Assembly: GCF_023716925.1 (NCBI RefSeq) | Contig: NZ_JAMQQG010000214.1 | Location: 1 to 60,326, forward strand | Reading direction: 5' to 3' | Source: Frankia sp. R82 | GTDB taxonomy: Bacteria > Actinomycetota > Actinomycetes > Frankiales > Frankiaceae | Length of the DNA: 60,326 bases | Part shown: one piece after another, positions 25,334 through 34,681 of the stretch | Layout of the letters: every line of letters starts with the position of its first letter | Position numbering within the stretch: position 1 is the stretch's first letter | Made by a program: the position numbers and the translations under genes | The notes under the pieces: model-generated | What the model saw: only the letters and a program-made list of their open reading frames with translations | Told to the model about the DNA's origin: nothing | Database searches by the model: none

Positions 25334-26197
25334 ATGGCCGTGATCCTGGTAACCGGTGCCACCGGCACCATAGGCGGCAAGGTACTCGACATCCTGGCGG
25401 CTCGCGGCCAGCGTGTCCGGGCTGTGACCCGTGATCCGAGAAAACTACCTACGCGTCCGGGAGTGGAGGCTGTCCGGGCCGATTTTGACGAACCCGCGTC
25501 GCTCCGGCAGGCGGTGGCCACGGTCCAGGCAATGTTCCTGCTCACCGTGCTGGCCTCTCCCACTCCGCGCCACGACCTGGCCGTGCTCGACGCGGCACGA
25601 TCGGCCGGAGTGCGCAGGGTGGTGAAACTTTCCGCCATCGGCACTGGCGAGAAGATCGGCCCCGATGTGGTCGGGGCGTGGCATCTGATGGCCGAGCGAG
25701 CGGTGCGAGACAGCGGTATGGGGTGGACCGTGCTACGCCCATCCAGCTTCGCGTCGAACACCCTGCAATGGGTCGACGCGATCGGCAAGGGACAGCCCGT
25801 GCCCGATCTCACCGGAGCAGGCCGGCAGGGAGTCGTCGACCCCTACGATGTCGCCGCCGTCGCGGTCGAGGCCCTCCTGTCGCCAGCACACGTCGGCAAG
25901 ATCTACACACTGACGGGACCAGGGCTGCTGACCGTGGCCGAACAGGCCGACTGTCTGTCGCGGGTGACGGGACGCCGGGTCGACACCGTCGCCGTGAGCC
26001 TCGAGCAGGCAGCCGATCAGATGCTCGCCGCCGGGATGGACAGGTCCACCGTCGAGGTGATCATTACCGGCTCCGCCTGGGCGCGCGCCGGCCACAACGC
26101 CGTCCTGACCGACGACGTGGCCGCGATCCTGAACCGTCCCGCCACCAGTTTCCAGAGCTGGGCCTACCGGCACCGCCGTGCCTTCGGCGCGTCATGA
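25334..26197 (+). CDS. NmrA-like NAD(P)H-binding protein
   Basis: This 287-residue atypical SDR has VTGATGTIGGKVL (residues 6-18), AVTRDP, KLSAIGTGE, WTVLRPSSFASN and a C-terminal substrate domain. Relatives are NAD(P)H:quinone reductases or redox-sensing regulators. ATG 25334 is the first start after the divergent remnant of the AraC gene. Confidence 0.87.
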   Translation: MAVILVTGATGTIGGKVLDILAARGQRVRAVTRDPRKLPTRPGVEAVRADFDEPASLRQAVATVQAMFLLTVLASPTPRHDLAVLDAARSAGVRRVVKLSAIGTGEKIGPDVVGAWHLMAERAVRDSGMGWTVLRPSSFASNTLQWVDAIGKGQPVPDLTGAGRQGVVDPYDVAAVAVEALLSPAHVGKIYTLTGPGLLTVAEQADCLSRVTGRRVDTVAVSLEQAADQMLAAGMDRSTVEVIITGSAWARAGHNAVLTDDVAAILNRPATSFQSWAYRHRRAFGAS

Positions 26198-26460
26198 CCC
26201 TGTTGTGTTCCGGGTGCTCTGGACGTCCCACGGACTGGGTCGTCGCCTGCACGATCGGATCGTGAGGAGAGCTCGCGGAGGGGCACGGAAGGAACGAGCG
26301 GAACGCCGAACTCGCAGGGGTCGATCAGTCCTCGACACGGGAGTCGGCTTTGTGCGTCCCTGCCTGCTGTGCCCGGCGCAGTCCCCGCAGGGCCGCCGCG
26401 GCGCCCGCAGCCAGACCCACGACGCCGCCGATGGCCCAGCCTCGGGTGGCTGCGACACCG

Positions 26461-26512
26461 ACGAACGACCCGTTGGCGCTGCTGATCGGGATGGTGCTGG
26501 ACCAGCGGATCC
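26461..26512 (+). repeat. HhH-5' repeat, copy E (partial)
   Basis: Only TNDPLALLIGMVLDQ codons remain (acgaacgacc to accagcgg). The 5' end with promoter and start is lost, and the expected tail is unclear. Between 26198 and 26550 nothing else is recognised. Confidence 0.85.
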
Positions 26513-26550
26513 CGGGAAGAACGAGTGGGAGTGGGCGGGACCGCCGCGCG

Positions 26551-27531
26551 TCATGACAAGGTTGCCGTCAGTGGCGAGGCGTCCGCGGGTGAACCGGATG
26601 GTGGCCGTCCCTCTCGCCGGAATGCGCCCGGCGGGACGCCGAACTCGCGCTTGAAGGTCTTGGCGAAGGCGAACTCCGACGAATAGCCGCAGCGCCGGGC
26701 CACCGCAGGCAGCGGTGAGTCGGTCTCCCGCAGCAGCCTCGCTGCCATGGTCATCCGCCACCAGGTCAGGTACGCCAACGGCGGCTTGCCGACGAGTGCG
26801 GTGAACCGCTGCGCGAAGACCGTACGGGACAGTCCGACCCGCGCGCCGAGCTCACGCACCGTCCATGGCATTTCCGGTTCGGCGTGCATCGCCCGCAGCG
26901 CCGCGCTCACCGCGGGATCCGCGAGTGCCGCGGACCAGCCGGTCGACGAGCCGGTCGAATGATCGTCGAACCAGGCGCGAAGCATGTAGAGCAGCAGTAG
27001 GTCGAGCAGTGCGGACATGCTCGCGGCCGCACCCGCGCGAGGCTCGGCGAGCTCGGCGCCGAGCAGATCCACCGCGGCCCGCAGCCTCGGGTGATGCCCG
27101 ACCCGCGCGGGCAGGTGGATGACGTCGGGTAGGTCCGCCAACAGCGGGTGCAGGCGGAAGCGGTCGAACATGTAGGCGCCACAGAGCAACTCGGTGACGG
27201 TCCGGCCGCCCGGGCCGGGCCCGCCGTATCCGTCCGCATGCTCGCTGGGGATCGGCCCGTGGGGGTCGGCCCGGAAGTCGGTGAGCGGGCTGGCCGGATC
27301 ATCGGCGAGGGCATGCCCTGGTTCTCGAGGCAATAACACGATGTCACCGGCGGCGAGCCGGAGTGGCCTGGCGCCCGCCCGCAGCAGCCAGCAGGTGCCC
27401 ATGAGCACGATGTGGAATCCCGCGCCGTCGGTCGGGGGGAAGCGGATGCCCCAAGGCGCCCACAGGCGGTTGCTGTTCGAGTGAGGACGACCCGCGCGCA
27501 ACATCGTGACCGCGTCGCTCAGCACATCCAT
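26551..27531 (-). CDS. AraC family transcriptional regulator with cupin domain
   Basis: The 326-residue protein has an N-terminal cupin-type ligand domain (about residues 20-200, GFHIVLMGTCWLL, LAAGDIVLLPREPGHALADD) and C-terminal AraC HTHs (WTVRELGARVGLSRTVFAQRF, VARRCGYSSEFAFAKTFKREFGVPPGAFRR). Divergent from a saccharopine dehydrogenase-like gene. A paralogue with the same architecture is at 51065-52036. Confidence 0.9.
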   Translation of the reverse strand: MDVLSDAVTMLRAGRPHSNSNRLWAPWGIRFPPTDGAGFHIVLMGTCWLLRAGARPLRLAAGDIVLLPREPGHALADDPASPLTDFRADPHGPIPSEHADGYGGPGPGGRTVTELLCGAYMFDRFRLHPLLADLPDVIHLPARVGHHPRLRAAVDLLGAELAEPRAGAAASMSALLDLLLLYMLRAWFDDHSTGSSTGWSAALADPAVSAALRAMHAEPEMPWTVRELGARVGLSRTVFAQRFTALVGKPPLAYLTWWRMTMAARLLRETDSPLPAVARRCGYSSEFAFAKTFKREFGVPPGAFRREGRPPSGSPADASPLTATLS

Positions 27532-27578
27532 CGCCGAACCTTACCCAGCATCCGCATGGCCGGACGATCAAACATGAA

Positions 27579-27609
27579 GGCGGGACATCTAGACGTGGAT
27601 CGTCCCGCC
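27579..27609. promoter_or_regulatory. Inverted repeat between AraC and its target
   Basis: GGCGGGAC, 15 bases, GTCCCGCC: perfect 8-bp arms in the 130-bp divergent intergenic region. Candidate regulator site. Confidence 0.5.
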
Positions 27610-27661
27610 GAGCCGGTCCTACGGTCGATCTCGACAGCGGCATCCGAAGCTGGGAGACGAC

Positions 27662-28684
27662 ATGAAGATCGCACTCAATGGCGCGAGCGGATTCACCGGC
27701 CGCCTGGCGGTCGCGGAACTCGCCCGCCGCGGCATCGACGCGGTGCTCGTCGGGCGCGACCCCGAACGGCTGCGTGCGGCCGCGGCCGGTACCGGCTTCG
27801 AGGTCCGGATCGCGGACATCGGCGACCAGGACGCATTGAGGTCCGCGTTCGGTGACGTTGACGCGGTTGTCAACACGGCCGGACCGTTTGCCCGACTCGG
27901 CGCACCCGTCGTGCGCGCCGCAATCGCTGCCGAGGCGCACTATGTCGACACGACCGGCGAGCAGCAGTACATCAGCGATGTCTTCGGCGCCTTTGCCAGC
28001 GCCGCCGCGGATGCTGGCGTGACGATCGTTCCGGCGATGGCCGACGACGGCGGCCCGAGCGACTTCATCGGCCACCTGGTCGGAGAGGCCGCCGGGACGG
28101 TGGACGTGATGACAGCGGCCCTCTGGTACCGCGACGGTGGCTTCAGCCGCGGGACGCTGCGATCGCTCGACCCGGACCTGCTGTTCGACGGCGCACTGCG
28201 GTACGAGAACGGCGGCTGGACGACATATGCCGAGCCGAGTCGCCTGAGCTGGCGCTTCCCGGGCGCGGCCGACGCCGTGCGAGTGGGGAAGGCCGCGCTT
28301 CCACCGGTGGTGACGGTGCCGAGGCACGTGCCAGTCAGGAGCATGGAGGGTCTGCTCGGCGGGTCTTTCGACCAGCTGACGGGCGGGATCGACCCCGCGT
28401 TCATCGACTCGCTGCCGGAAGGGCCCGACGACGCGCAGCGGAGACAGTCAAAGTGGACGATCTGCGTTGAGGCGGCCACGGCTGCTGGACGCGCCGCGTG
28501 CGGTGAGGTCGAGGGCACAGACGGGTACGGAAAGACCGCGGTGATCGCGGTGGAAGCGGCACGCAGGCTGGTGGTGAACGGGGCCAAGGCTGGTGTCCTG
28601 GCGCCGTCGCAGGCATTCGATCCGGAATCGTTCCTGGGTTTCCTGTCGGGGCACGGCGTGCGCTGGCTGGTCACCGAAGGCTGA
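27662..28684 (+). CDS. Saccharopine dehydrogenase-like / trans-acting enoyl reductase family protein
   Basis: The 340-residue protein has an N-terminal Rossmann motif NGASGFTGRLAVAELARRG (residues 5-23), DVDAVVNTAGPFARLGAPVV and YVDTTGEQQY (about 100), typical of the saccharopine dehydrogenase NADP-binding family that includes mycobacterial trans-acting enoyl reductases. GGGAG precedes ATG 27662. No lipid synthesis genes are adjacent, so the substrate is open. Confidence 0.85.
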   Translation: MKIALNGASGFTGRLAVAELARRGIDAVLVGRDPERLRAAAAGTGFEVRIADIGDQDALRSAFGDVDAVVNTAGPFARLGAPVVRAAIAAEAHYVDTTGEQQYISDVFGAFASAAADAGVTIVPAMADDGGPSDFIGHLVGEAAGTVDVMTAALWYRDGGFSRGTLRSLDPDLLFDGALRYENGGWTTYAEPSRLSWRFPGAADAVRVGKAALPPVVTVPRHVPVRSMEGLLGGSFDQLTGGIDPAFIDSLPEGPDDAQRRQSKWTICVEAATAAGRAACGEVEGTDGYGKTAVIAVEAARRLVVNGAKAGVLAPSQAFDPESFLGFLSGHGVRWLVTEG

Positions 28685-28796
28685 GCCAGGGCGACGACCA
28701 GCGCCTTTGTACTACTCCGCGAGCCGGCGACGGCTCGGGCAGACTGGAGCCGACGTGGTCCCGGCGTCGGACGGGCCAGCCCGCGCCGCGTAGTGG

Positions 28797-28853
28797 CTGT
28801 GGTGCCAGTACTCGGGCGCCGTCGACTGCGAGGTGTGCCGGGACGACGCGGAG
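28797..28853 (+). pseudogene. NYN protein C-terminal scrap
   Basis: The reading LWCQYSGAVDCEVCRDDA matches PWCHYLGADDYEACRDDT of the NYN remnant at 22690-23013. It ends about 60 bp before the start of HhH-5' repeat copy F, which suggests that the ancestral order was NYN gene then HhH-GPD gene. Confidence 0.55.
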
Positions 28854-28900
28854 CCGCCCGGCGAGCTGACCAGCGTCGCCGGCCATCGAACGCGGTCGGC

Positions 28901-29023
28901 TACGGTTGTGCGGTGGGACTGCACCTGAGCCAGATCGACGAGGCGGACGAGCTGCTGACGAACGATCCGCTGGCGCTCTTTATCGGCATGATTCTGGACC
29001 AGCAAGTCGGACAAACAAGGAGC
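28901..29023 (+). repeat. HhH-5' repeat, copy F
   Basis: TACGGT, intact GTG at 28913, HhH-GPD codons 2-31, tail GTCGGACAAACAAGGAGC. The frame continues to 29050, a possible 45-residue peptide. Confidence 0.94.
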
Positions 29024-29099
29024 GACGGCTGGCCGATGCGTGTGCGCTGACCTGCTTGCCCAATGAAGATCCACCATCGGAACGCGGCGACCAAGTGTT

Positions 29100-29771
29100 C
29101 TAGCCTCTGGTGGCCGTGCGTCCGCACGGGCGGAATCGGGCCATATACGCCAGGCTGGGCCCACGACGCGCAGTGAAGTGCAGGCCGTTTTGGTCGGCCA
29201 TCCGGTGTAGGCGGCCGAACGAAATCCAGTGCCGGTCGAAGAACTCGCCCACCACCAATCGCCCGCTGGGCCTCAGTACGCGTGTTGCCGCGCTTAGCAC
29301 TCGCTCCGGTTCAGGGATCTCGCCAAGGGCTGTAACCACGTAGACCGCGTCAAAGCTGTGGTCCTCGAAGGGCAGTTCACGAGCGTCCGCGCGGTGTGGG
29401 TGGATCGTGGAGATTTCATCCCGCCCTGCCTGTGTCATTACGTGGTCCAGCATTTCCTGCTGGATGTCCACGATGTCCAGGCCTCCGTTCGGGCCCAACT
29501 GTGGTGCGACGTGCAACGCTTGCAGGCCGGTGCCAGGGCCCAGTTCCAGGATGCGTTCTCCTGCTCGCGGCTGGAGCATCGAGTCCAAATCTGTCTTGGT
29601 CAGGAATGGAAGCTGAATATCGAGCAGTCGACGTTGTGCGTATGGGTAGGGTGCCTGATCAGTGAACCACAAGGCTCCCGCCGTCAAAGCAGCGGCACCG
29701 GCCGCCGCCGCGATCTTGGTGTGGCGTGTTGGGTAGGTACGGTTCGGCATCCGACTGATATTAGCGTTCAT
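29100..29771 (-). CDS. Class I SAM-dependent methyltransferase, membrane-anchored
   Basis: The 223-residue protein has a hydrophobic N-terminal segment (residues 20-36, AAAAGAAALTAGALWF) and then a methyltransferase domain with motif I ILELGPGTG (about 73), DIVDIQQEM, and post-motif RVLRPSGRLVVGEF. The substrate is unknown. Its ATG overlaps the TGA of the upstream membrane protein gene, so the two are co-translated. Confidence 0.82.
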   Translation of the reverse strand: MNANISRMPNRTYPTRHTKIAAAAGAAALTAGALWFTDQAPYPYAQRRLLDIQLPFLTKTDLDSMLQPRAGERILELGPGTGLQALHVAPQLGPNGGLDIVDIQQEMLDHVMTQAGRDEISTIHPHRADARELPFEDHSFDAVYVVTALGEIPEPERVLSAATRVLRPSGRLVVGEFFDRHWISFGRLHRMADQNGLHFTARRGPSLAYMARFRPCGRTATRG

Positions 29772-30274
29772 AGTGATTCCTGTTCATTTGTTTCGGACGG
29801 TGGGAATGGGCGGCGGATCAGTCGCAAGACCAAGACGGTGCACACGATGGCGATTGGAATTTCCGCGCATACTGCCATCACGATCGCGATAGCCAGCGCG
29901 CCTCCGGGTGTCGCCGCGGTAACGTCGAACCAGGCGTCTGTCAGGAGAAGCGCAGCGGCCGCTGTGGCGGTTAGCGTGCAGCGGTTGTCCGCCCGCTTCA
30001 GGAATCGACCGGTGGCGAATAAGGCCAGTGCCTCGCAACTGTCCAGACCGACCCAGGCCAGGGCCCAGTGACTATCCATCGCCTTCTTCGGCAAAGACAT
30101 CGACAGATAGAGAACCCACGGGATCATAATCAGGCCCGCGGTGGCGAAGGCCCTGCCGAGACGTCGCGGGCTTCGGGTACCAGGTCTGTCCGGCACCGCC
30201 GACCAGCGCACGTGGTCAGCGCTGCCGAGCGCTTCGATCTTGTTGGTGGTCCGACCTTCCGGGCCCTGCTTCAT
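29768..30274 (-). CDS. Four-helix membrane protein of unknown function
   Basis: About 168 residues with hydrophobic helices (AFATAGLIMIPWVLYLSMSL, ALAWVGLDSCEALALFATG, TATAAAALLLTDAWFDV, IAIVMAVCAEIPIAIVCTVLVL) and a charged C-terminus. It belongs to an uncharacterised actinobacterial type. ATG 30274 is preferred over 30337 but not certain. Overlaps the methyltransferase gene by ATGA. Upstream, 30338-30696 shows no gene I recognise. Confidence 0.65.
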   Translation of the reverse strand: MKQGPEGRTTNKIEALGSADHVRWSAVPDRPGTRSPRRLGRAFATAGLIMIPWVLYLSMSLPKKAMDSHWALAWVGLDSCEALALFATGRFLKRADNRCTLTATAAAALLLTDAWFDVTAATPGGALAIAIVMAVCAEIPIAIVCTVLVLRLIRRPFPPSETNEQESL

Positions 30275-30696
30275 GCCCGGCGAGAGCCCGCCAATATGGC
30301 GGCGCACGATGCCGGACAGGCCAGAAGCGGCCAGCACCTCGCTGGTCCAGAGCGCAGTGATGCCAGGCTACTTGCGGCCAGGACGTGAGGTGCGGGGCGC
30401 TCGAGCGACGGGTTCGTTGCGGTGGCATCCACTGGCGCCCAGACCTGCTTGAGCGGGTCGTAGAGCCTAGTTTGGGGCGTCCATCGGCGAAAGGGGCGCC
30501 GGAATCGGGCGCGTCCGGGCCGAGGATCATCCGCATCGTCATGGACAAGGTCACACCGGCCAGTGCGGGCGGGCCGCCGTCGCATTTCTTTCGTCGTGTC
30601 GCGAAGATTGATCACCGGTGCGTTCATCATGGTCACGAACCTACGAACAGAATGCTATCCGTCGCGTCGGCCGGTGGATGTCACCGTTCCCCAGGC

Positions 30697-30740
30697 CGTC
30701 GGCCCGGGGGTGTACCGGCGCGTACACCCCCGGGCCGACG
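30697..30740. terminator. Perfect 19-bp inverted repeat before a kinase gene
   Basis: CGTCGGCCCGGGGGTGTAC, loop CGGCGC, and its exact complement. It lies 33 bp before the kinase start and has no U-run. It may act as a strong RNA hairpin barrier to readthrough or as a protein binding site. Confidence 0.45.
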
Positions 30741-30773
30741 CGCGGAGCCGACGCCACCGAATACGATCTCCGT

Positions 30774-31982
30774 ATGGAAGAGCTTCTCCAGCGTCTCTCG
30801 GCATCGAAGCGCGTGAGCTGGCTGATGTCACAGGCCGTGGTGTTGGCCACCGCCTGCTTCTACGCGGTGATGCTTTGCTGGTCGATCGCTCAGGTTCCGG
30901 ACCACGACGGCCGGTTCCGGTTTCCCGGCCTCGGGCCCTTCCAGATGATGGGTCTGTGCGTCGTGCTCGCCCTTCCGGTTCTGCTGATGCGCCGTCTGCC
31001 GGCAGCGGTCTTCGCGGCGATCCTGGGCGAATCGGTCCTCGGCTACATCTTCGGCGTGCGGGCCGAGGCCGTGTTCGTCCTGCTCGTCTTCTTGGGCGGG
31101 CACCTCGCCGTCCGGCGGCCGAAGGCTGCCGCCGTCGGCTCCGCCGCGGCCGTCGCGGCCGTGTTCGTCAACAACATCCACGTCTACCCCGGGGAGAACG
31201 TCGGCGACACGGCCCAGTGGGCGGGGCAGTACGCATTGTGGTTCGCGGTCGCGTGGGTATTCGGGGGGGTGTATCGCAAACGTCGTGAATACCTCGAAGC
31301 CCTGCACGAGCAGACCGCAGCCCGCACCGTCATCAGCGAGCGGCTGCGGATCGCCCGCGAACTGCACGACAGCGTCGCGCATAGCATCGGGATCATCACG
31401 GTGCTGTCGGGAGCGGCGGCGCGGGTCGTGGACACCAAGCCCCAGCAGACGCGGCAGGCGCTGACCGGCATCGAGACCACCAGCCGCCAGACGCTGCTCG
31501 AGCTGCAGCGCATGCTCGGGGCGCTCCGCCGCGCCGAGCCGGACGACGCCATGCTGCAGGCCGCTCCGCTGGCGCCGACCAGCAGCCTGGCCGACGTCCC
31601 GCAACTCGCCGAACGCACGGCCGACGCCGGGGTGCGGGTCCACGTGACCTGGCAGGGCGAGCGGCGTCCACTGCCGCCGGAGATCGAACTGTCGGCGTTC
31701 CGGATCATCCAGGAGTCGCTGACGAACGTGGTGCGGCATTCCGGGGCGCGGACGTGCCGGGTCGCGGTCGGATACGAGCCGGAGGGAGTGACGATCGAGG
31801 TGGTGGACGACGGGGACGACGGTCTCGGCGGGCCGGGCCGTTCCAGGCACTCGACGGCGCCCGGCGGGAGCGACTTCGGCCTGCTCGGCATGCGTGAGCG
31901 GGTGACGTTGCTGTCCGGCCAGTTCAGCGCGGGCCGGCGTCCGGAGGGCGGATTCCGGGTGGCGGCGAGGCTCCCGGCATGA
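30774..31982 (+). CDS. Two-component sensor histidine kinase (HisKA_3)
   Basis: The 402-residue protein has membrane helices at about 18-160, HisKA_3 motif RELHDSVAHSIG (about 198), and HATPase (FRIIQESLTNVVRHSGA, FGLLGMRERVTLLSG). TACGAT at 30762-30767, 6 bases before ATG 30774, suggests leaderless translation. The gene overlaps its response regulator by ATGA. Confidence 0.92.
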   Translation: MEELLQRLSASKRVSWLMSQAVVLATACFYAVMLCWSIAQVPDHDGRFRFPGLGPFQMMGLCVVLALPVLLMRRLPAAVFAAILGESVLGYIFGVRAEAVFVLLVFLGGHLAVRRPKAAAVGSAAAVAAVFVNNIHVYPGENVGDTAQWAGQYALWFAVAWVFGGVYRKRREYLEALHEQTAARTVISERLRIARELHDSVAHSIGIITVLSGAAARVVDTKPQQTRQALTGIETTSRQTLLELQRMLGALRRAEPDDAMLQAAPLAPTSSLADVPQLAERTADAGVRVHVTWQGERRPLPPEIELSAFRIIQESLTNVVRHSGARTCRVAVGYEPEGVTIEVVDDGDDGLGGPGRSRHSTAPGGSDFGLLGMRERVTLLSGQFSAGRRPEGGFRVAARLPA

Positions 31983-32656
31983 GCGTGCGGGTGCTGCTGG
32001 TCGACGACCAGCCCCTGATGCTGGTCGGGCTCGCGATCCTGATCGGCGACACCGACGACCTGGAGGTGGTCGGCCAGGCCGGCGACGGCCGTGAGGCGGT
32101 GCGCCTGGTGCGTGAGCTGCGGCCGGACGTCGTGGTGATGGACATCCGGATGCCGGGCATGGACGGGATCGAGGCGACCCGGCAGGCGACCGCCGAGCCG
32201 GAACCGCCCAAGGTGCTGGTGCTGACGACCTTCGACGACGACGAGTACGTCTACGGCGCACTGCGCGCCGGGGCCAGCGGGTTCCTGCTCAAAAGCATGG
32301 CCCTGAACGCGATCCTGGACGCGATCCGCGTGGTGGCCGCCGGCGACGCATTGATCGCCCCGAGCGTGACCCGACGGCTGATCGCCGACTTCGCTGGAAC
32401 ATCCGCCACCCCCGCACCGGACACCGAGCCCGCCCAGGACTCACATCTCATCGCAGAGATCACCGACCGGGAGCGCGAGGTGCTGGCACTGGTCGGACAG
32501 GGGCTGTCGAACACTGAGATAGCCGAGCGGCTGGTGATCAGCGCGGCGACGGCGAAGACCCATGTCGCGCGCCTGTTCGCCAAGCTCGAGGCTCGGGACC
32601 GCGTCCACCTGGCGATCATCGCCTACGAGACCGGACTCGTGCCGCGTAGGCGGTAG
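31979..32656 (+). CDS. NarL/FixJ family response regulator
   Basis: The 225-residue protein has a receiver with Asp in VVMDIRMPGMDG and Lys in GFLLKSMAL, and LuxR HTH (ITDREREVLALVGQGLSNTEIAERL, AATAKTHVARLFAKL). Coupled to the preceding kinase. Targets unknown. Confidence 0.92.
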   Translation: MSVRVLLVDDQPLMLVGLAILIGDTDDLEVVGQAGDGREAVRLVRELRPDVVVMDIRMPGMDGIEATRQATAEPEPPKVLVLTTFDDDEYVYGALRAGASGFLLKSMALNAILDAIRVVAAGDALIAPSVTRRLIADFAGTSATPAPDTEPAQDSHLIAEITDREREVLALVGQGLSNTEIAERLVISAATAKTHVARLFAKLEARDRVHLAIIAYETGLVPRRR

Positions 32657-32930
32657 GGCAGGATGAGAAGAACGATCGCCGACCACCAGCGCACCTCGGG
32701 CCGGGCCGCCGTCGCTGGGCCCGCGAGCGCCACACTCATCGCCGCCTGACGGCCGGCCACCGGCTGGGAATGTGGTCGCGCGGACTAGTCGGCTCTGGAG
32801 GCGGCCTCCCGGGCTCGCGGCGACCGCGAGGCCGCTGTTTTGGACGCCGACGATTGTGGACGAGGCGCGATGCCGGCCGACCGACTGGCTGGCGGCCCGG
32901 CCGACGGCGCGACGACTGCGTTGGTCCGGC

Positions 32931-33044
32931 TACTGTGATGACGTGGGACTGCACCTGAGCCAGATCGCCGAGGCGGACGAGCTGCTGACGAACGATCCGT
33001 TGGCGCTGCTGATCGGGATGGTGCTGGACCAGAAGATGTCGTAA
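32931..33044 (+). repeat. HhH-5' repeat, copy G
   Basis: TACTGT, intact GTG at 32943, HhH-GPD codons 2-30 nearly unchanged, then KMS and stop at 33044, giving a 33-codon ORF. The tail is degenerate or absent. This is the last orphan copy before the full gene 1.7 kb downstream. The surrounding 32657-33215 shows no other gene. Confidence 0.93.
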
Positions 33045-33215
33045 AGGTGGAGTGGGACGATCTACGTCTGTCGGTGGTAACCCTTGCCGGTCACGCCTGG
33101 TGCCGATCCGGCGCTGGTGCTGGGAGAGCCAACCGAGATCATTGCTGCACTGCCGTACCCGATCTTCCCTGGATGTGTGACCGGTCGCCGCGTCGGCTCC
33201 GGGTCGTCCGGGGGC

Positions 33216-33839
33216 CTACTGTTCCGGCGGGTGGCGCAGTCCTTGCAGAAGGCGGTCGACATGGCCGCGCGCCTGCGCGGCGTCCAAGGCCACGTGTCCG
33301 ACGAGTAGTCGGTACCAGAAGGGGCCGAAGACTAGGTCGACGGCGTGGTCGAGGTCGAGGTCGGCGTCCAGCTCCCCACGATCGATCCCGCGAATGAGCA
33401 GGCCCGCGACGACGTCACGCCGGCTCTGCACCCAGGAGCGGAAGGACTCCTCGAAGGCCGGGTCCAGTTGGGCTTCGGCCATCAGGCCGCGCAGAGCCTT
33501 GCCACGCAGCGGATAGTCCGCCACGCGGTACAACTCCGCGACGAAGTCGGTCAGGTCGTCTGCGACGGTGCCCGTGTCCGGTCGCGGCATGCGTCCGGCG
33601 ACGATCTTCCCGTAAGCGTCCATCACCAGCGCGGCCTTGGACGTCCACCAGCGGTAGATCGTGCTCTTGGCGACCCCGGATCGGGCTGCGACGCCCTCGA
33701 TGGTGACCCCGCCGTAGCCGACCTCTTCCAGGATCTCGACTGCCGCGCGCAGGACGTCGTCGTGCGCGTCCTGACTCCGGATCCGCCCCCCGGTGCGGCG
33801 CGGGTGCCCCGGGCGTTCCGAGGCGGCAGGTCTGGCCAC
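33216..33839 (-). CDS. TetR family transcriptional regulator
   Basis: The 207-residue protein has HTH at residues 28-74 (VTIEGVAARSGVAKSTIYRWW) and a TetR_C_16/AcrR-like C-terminal domain. Divergent from a small alpha/beta hydrolase gene across a palindromic operator. Confidence 0.9.
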   Translation of the reverse strand: MARPAASERPGHPRRTGGRIRSQDAHDDVLRAAVEILEEVGYGGVTIEGVAARSGVAKSTIYRWWTSKAALVMDAYGKIVAGRMPRPDTGTVADDLTDFVAELYRVADYPLRGKALRGLMAEAQLDPAFEESFRSWVQSRRDVVAGLLIRGIDRGELDADLDLDHAVDLVFGPFWYRLLVGHVALDAAQARGHVDRLLQGLRHPPEQ

Positions 33840-33867
33840 CGACGCACGGTATCAATCTGCTAGAGTC

Positions 33868-33899
33868 TCAATTCAAACGCTACGAAGCGTTTCGATTGA
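33868..33899. promoter_or_regulatory. TetR operator
   Basis: Inverted repeat TCAATtcAAACGCT-ACGA-AGCGTTTcgATTGA with a 2-bp internal mismatch. It lies just downstream of a TAGAGT -10-like hexamer and before the hydrolase RBS. Confidence 0.7.
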
Positions 33900-33910
33900 G
33901 GAGGGAACCC

Positions 33911-34495
33911 ATGAGCACGATCATCGTGTCCCACGGCTACGGCTCCAGCGACGACAGCGTCTGGTTCCCCTATCTCCGGGCCGCGCTCGAGGTCCGGGGG
34001 CACCGAGTCGATATCCCACACCTGCCCGACACCGCGGCTCCGCGCCTGGAACCGTGGCGTACGGTTCTGGCCGCGCGCGCCCGCGTAGCTTCCGCGGGCG
34101 ACACCGTCCTGGTTGGCCACAGCCTCGGCGGAGTCAACGTGCTCCGGCTGCTCGAACAGCACGACGTCGACAACGAGGGCGCGTTCGCTGGAGCGGTCCT
34201 GGTCTCCACCGCCTCCCACGAGGTCGGCTACGACGCGCTCGCGGAGTTCTTCGCCGAACCCTTCGACTGGCCCCGCATCCGCCGAGCGGCCGGGCAGTTC
34301 CGGGTGTTGGCAGCCGTCGACGACCCGGTGAACGTCCCCGACCCGGTCGAGCACGTCAAGGATCTCGTTACCGGACTCGGAGCCACCGCTGTCGTCACCC
34401 CCACCGGCGCCCACTTCGGTGCGACCCCCGACGACCATATGGACCTACCCGAAGCCCTCCGCCTGGTTCTGGACTGCCTGGGACGTGACCACTGA
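33911..34495 (+). CDS. Alpha/beta hydrolase (RBBP9/YdeN-like)
   Basis: The 194-residue serine hydrolase has TIIVSHGYGSS at the N-terminus, nucleophile elbow GHSLGG (about 73), Asp in AVDDPVNVP (about 138) and His in TPTGAHFGAT, the layout of the small RBBP9/YdeN family. GAGGAGGGA precedes ATG 33911. Likely induced through the divergent TetR. Confidence 0.88.
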   Translation: MSTIIVSHGYGSSDDSVWFPYLRAALEVRGHRVDIPHLPDTAAPRLEPWRTVLAARARVASAGDTVLVGHSLGGVNVLRLLEQHDVDNEGAFAGAVLVSTASHEVGYDALAEFFAEPFDWPRIRRAAGQFRVLAAVDDPVNVPDPVEHVKDLVTGLGATAVVTPTGAHFGATPDDHMDLPEALRLVLDCLGRDH

Positions 34496-34669
34496 CGGTC
34501 GCGTACTCCACCGTCAGGCCAACCGGCCCGACCGGTCCCGGCTCTCAGTCGACGACCAGTTCTCAGCGGTCCCGTTGAGCGCGGCCCATCCGTGTCGCGA
34601 ACCACGGCGGGTCGAGATCCGGGGTGAGCAGGTGACGGCGGCGATCCTCGGCGTCCGCGTTCGGCCCGC

Positions 34670-34675
34670 TACGGT
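34670..34675 (+). promoter_or_regulatory. -10 box of the HhH-GPD gene (leaderless)
   Basis: TACGGT lies 6 bases before the GTG start, so transcription should begin at the start codon. The same box and spacing recur in several orphan copies of the repeat. Confidence 0.6.
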
Positions 34676-34681
34676 GATGTC

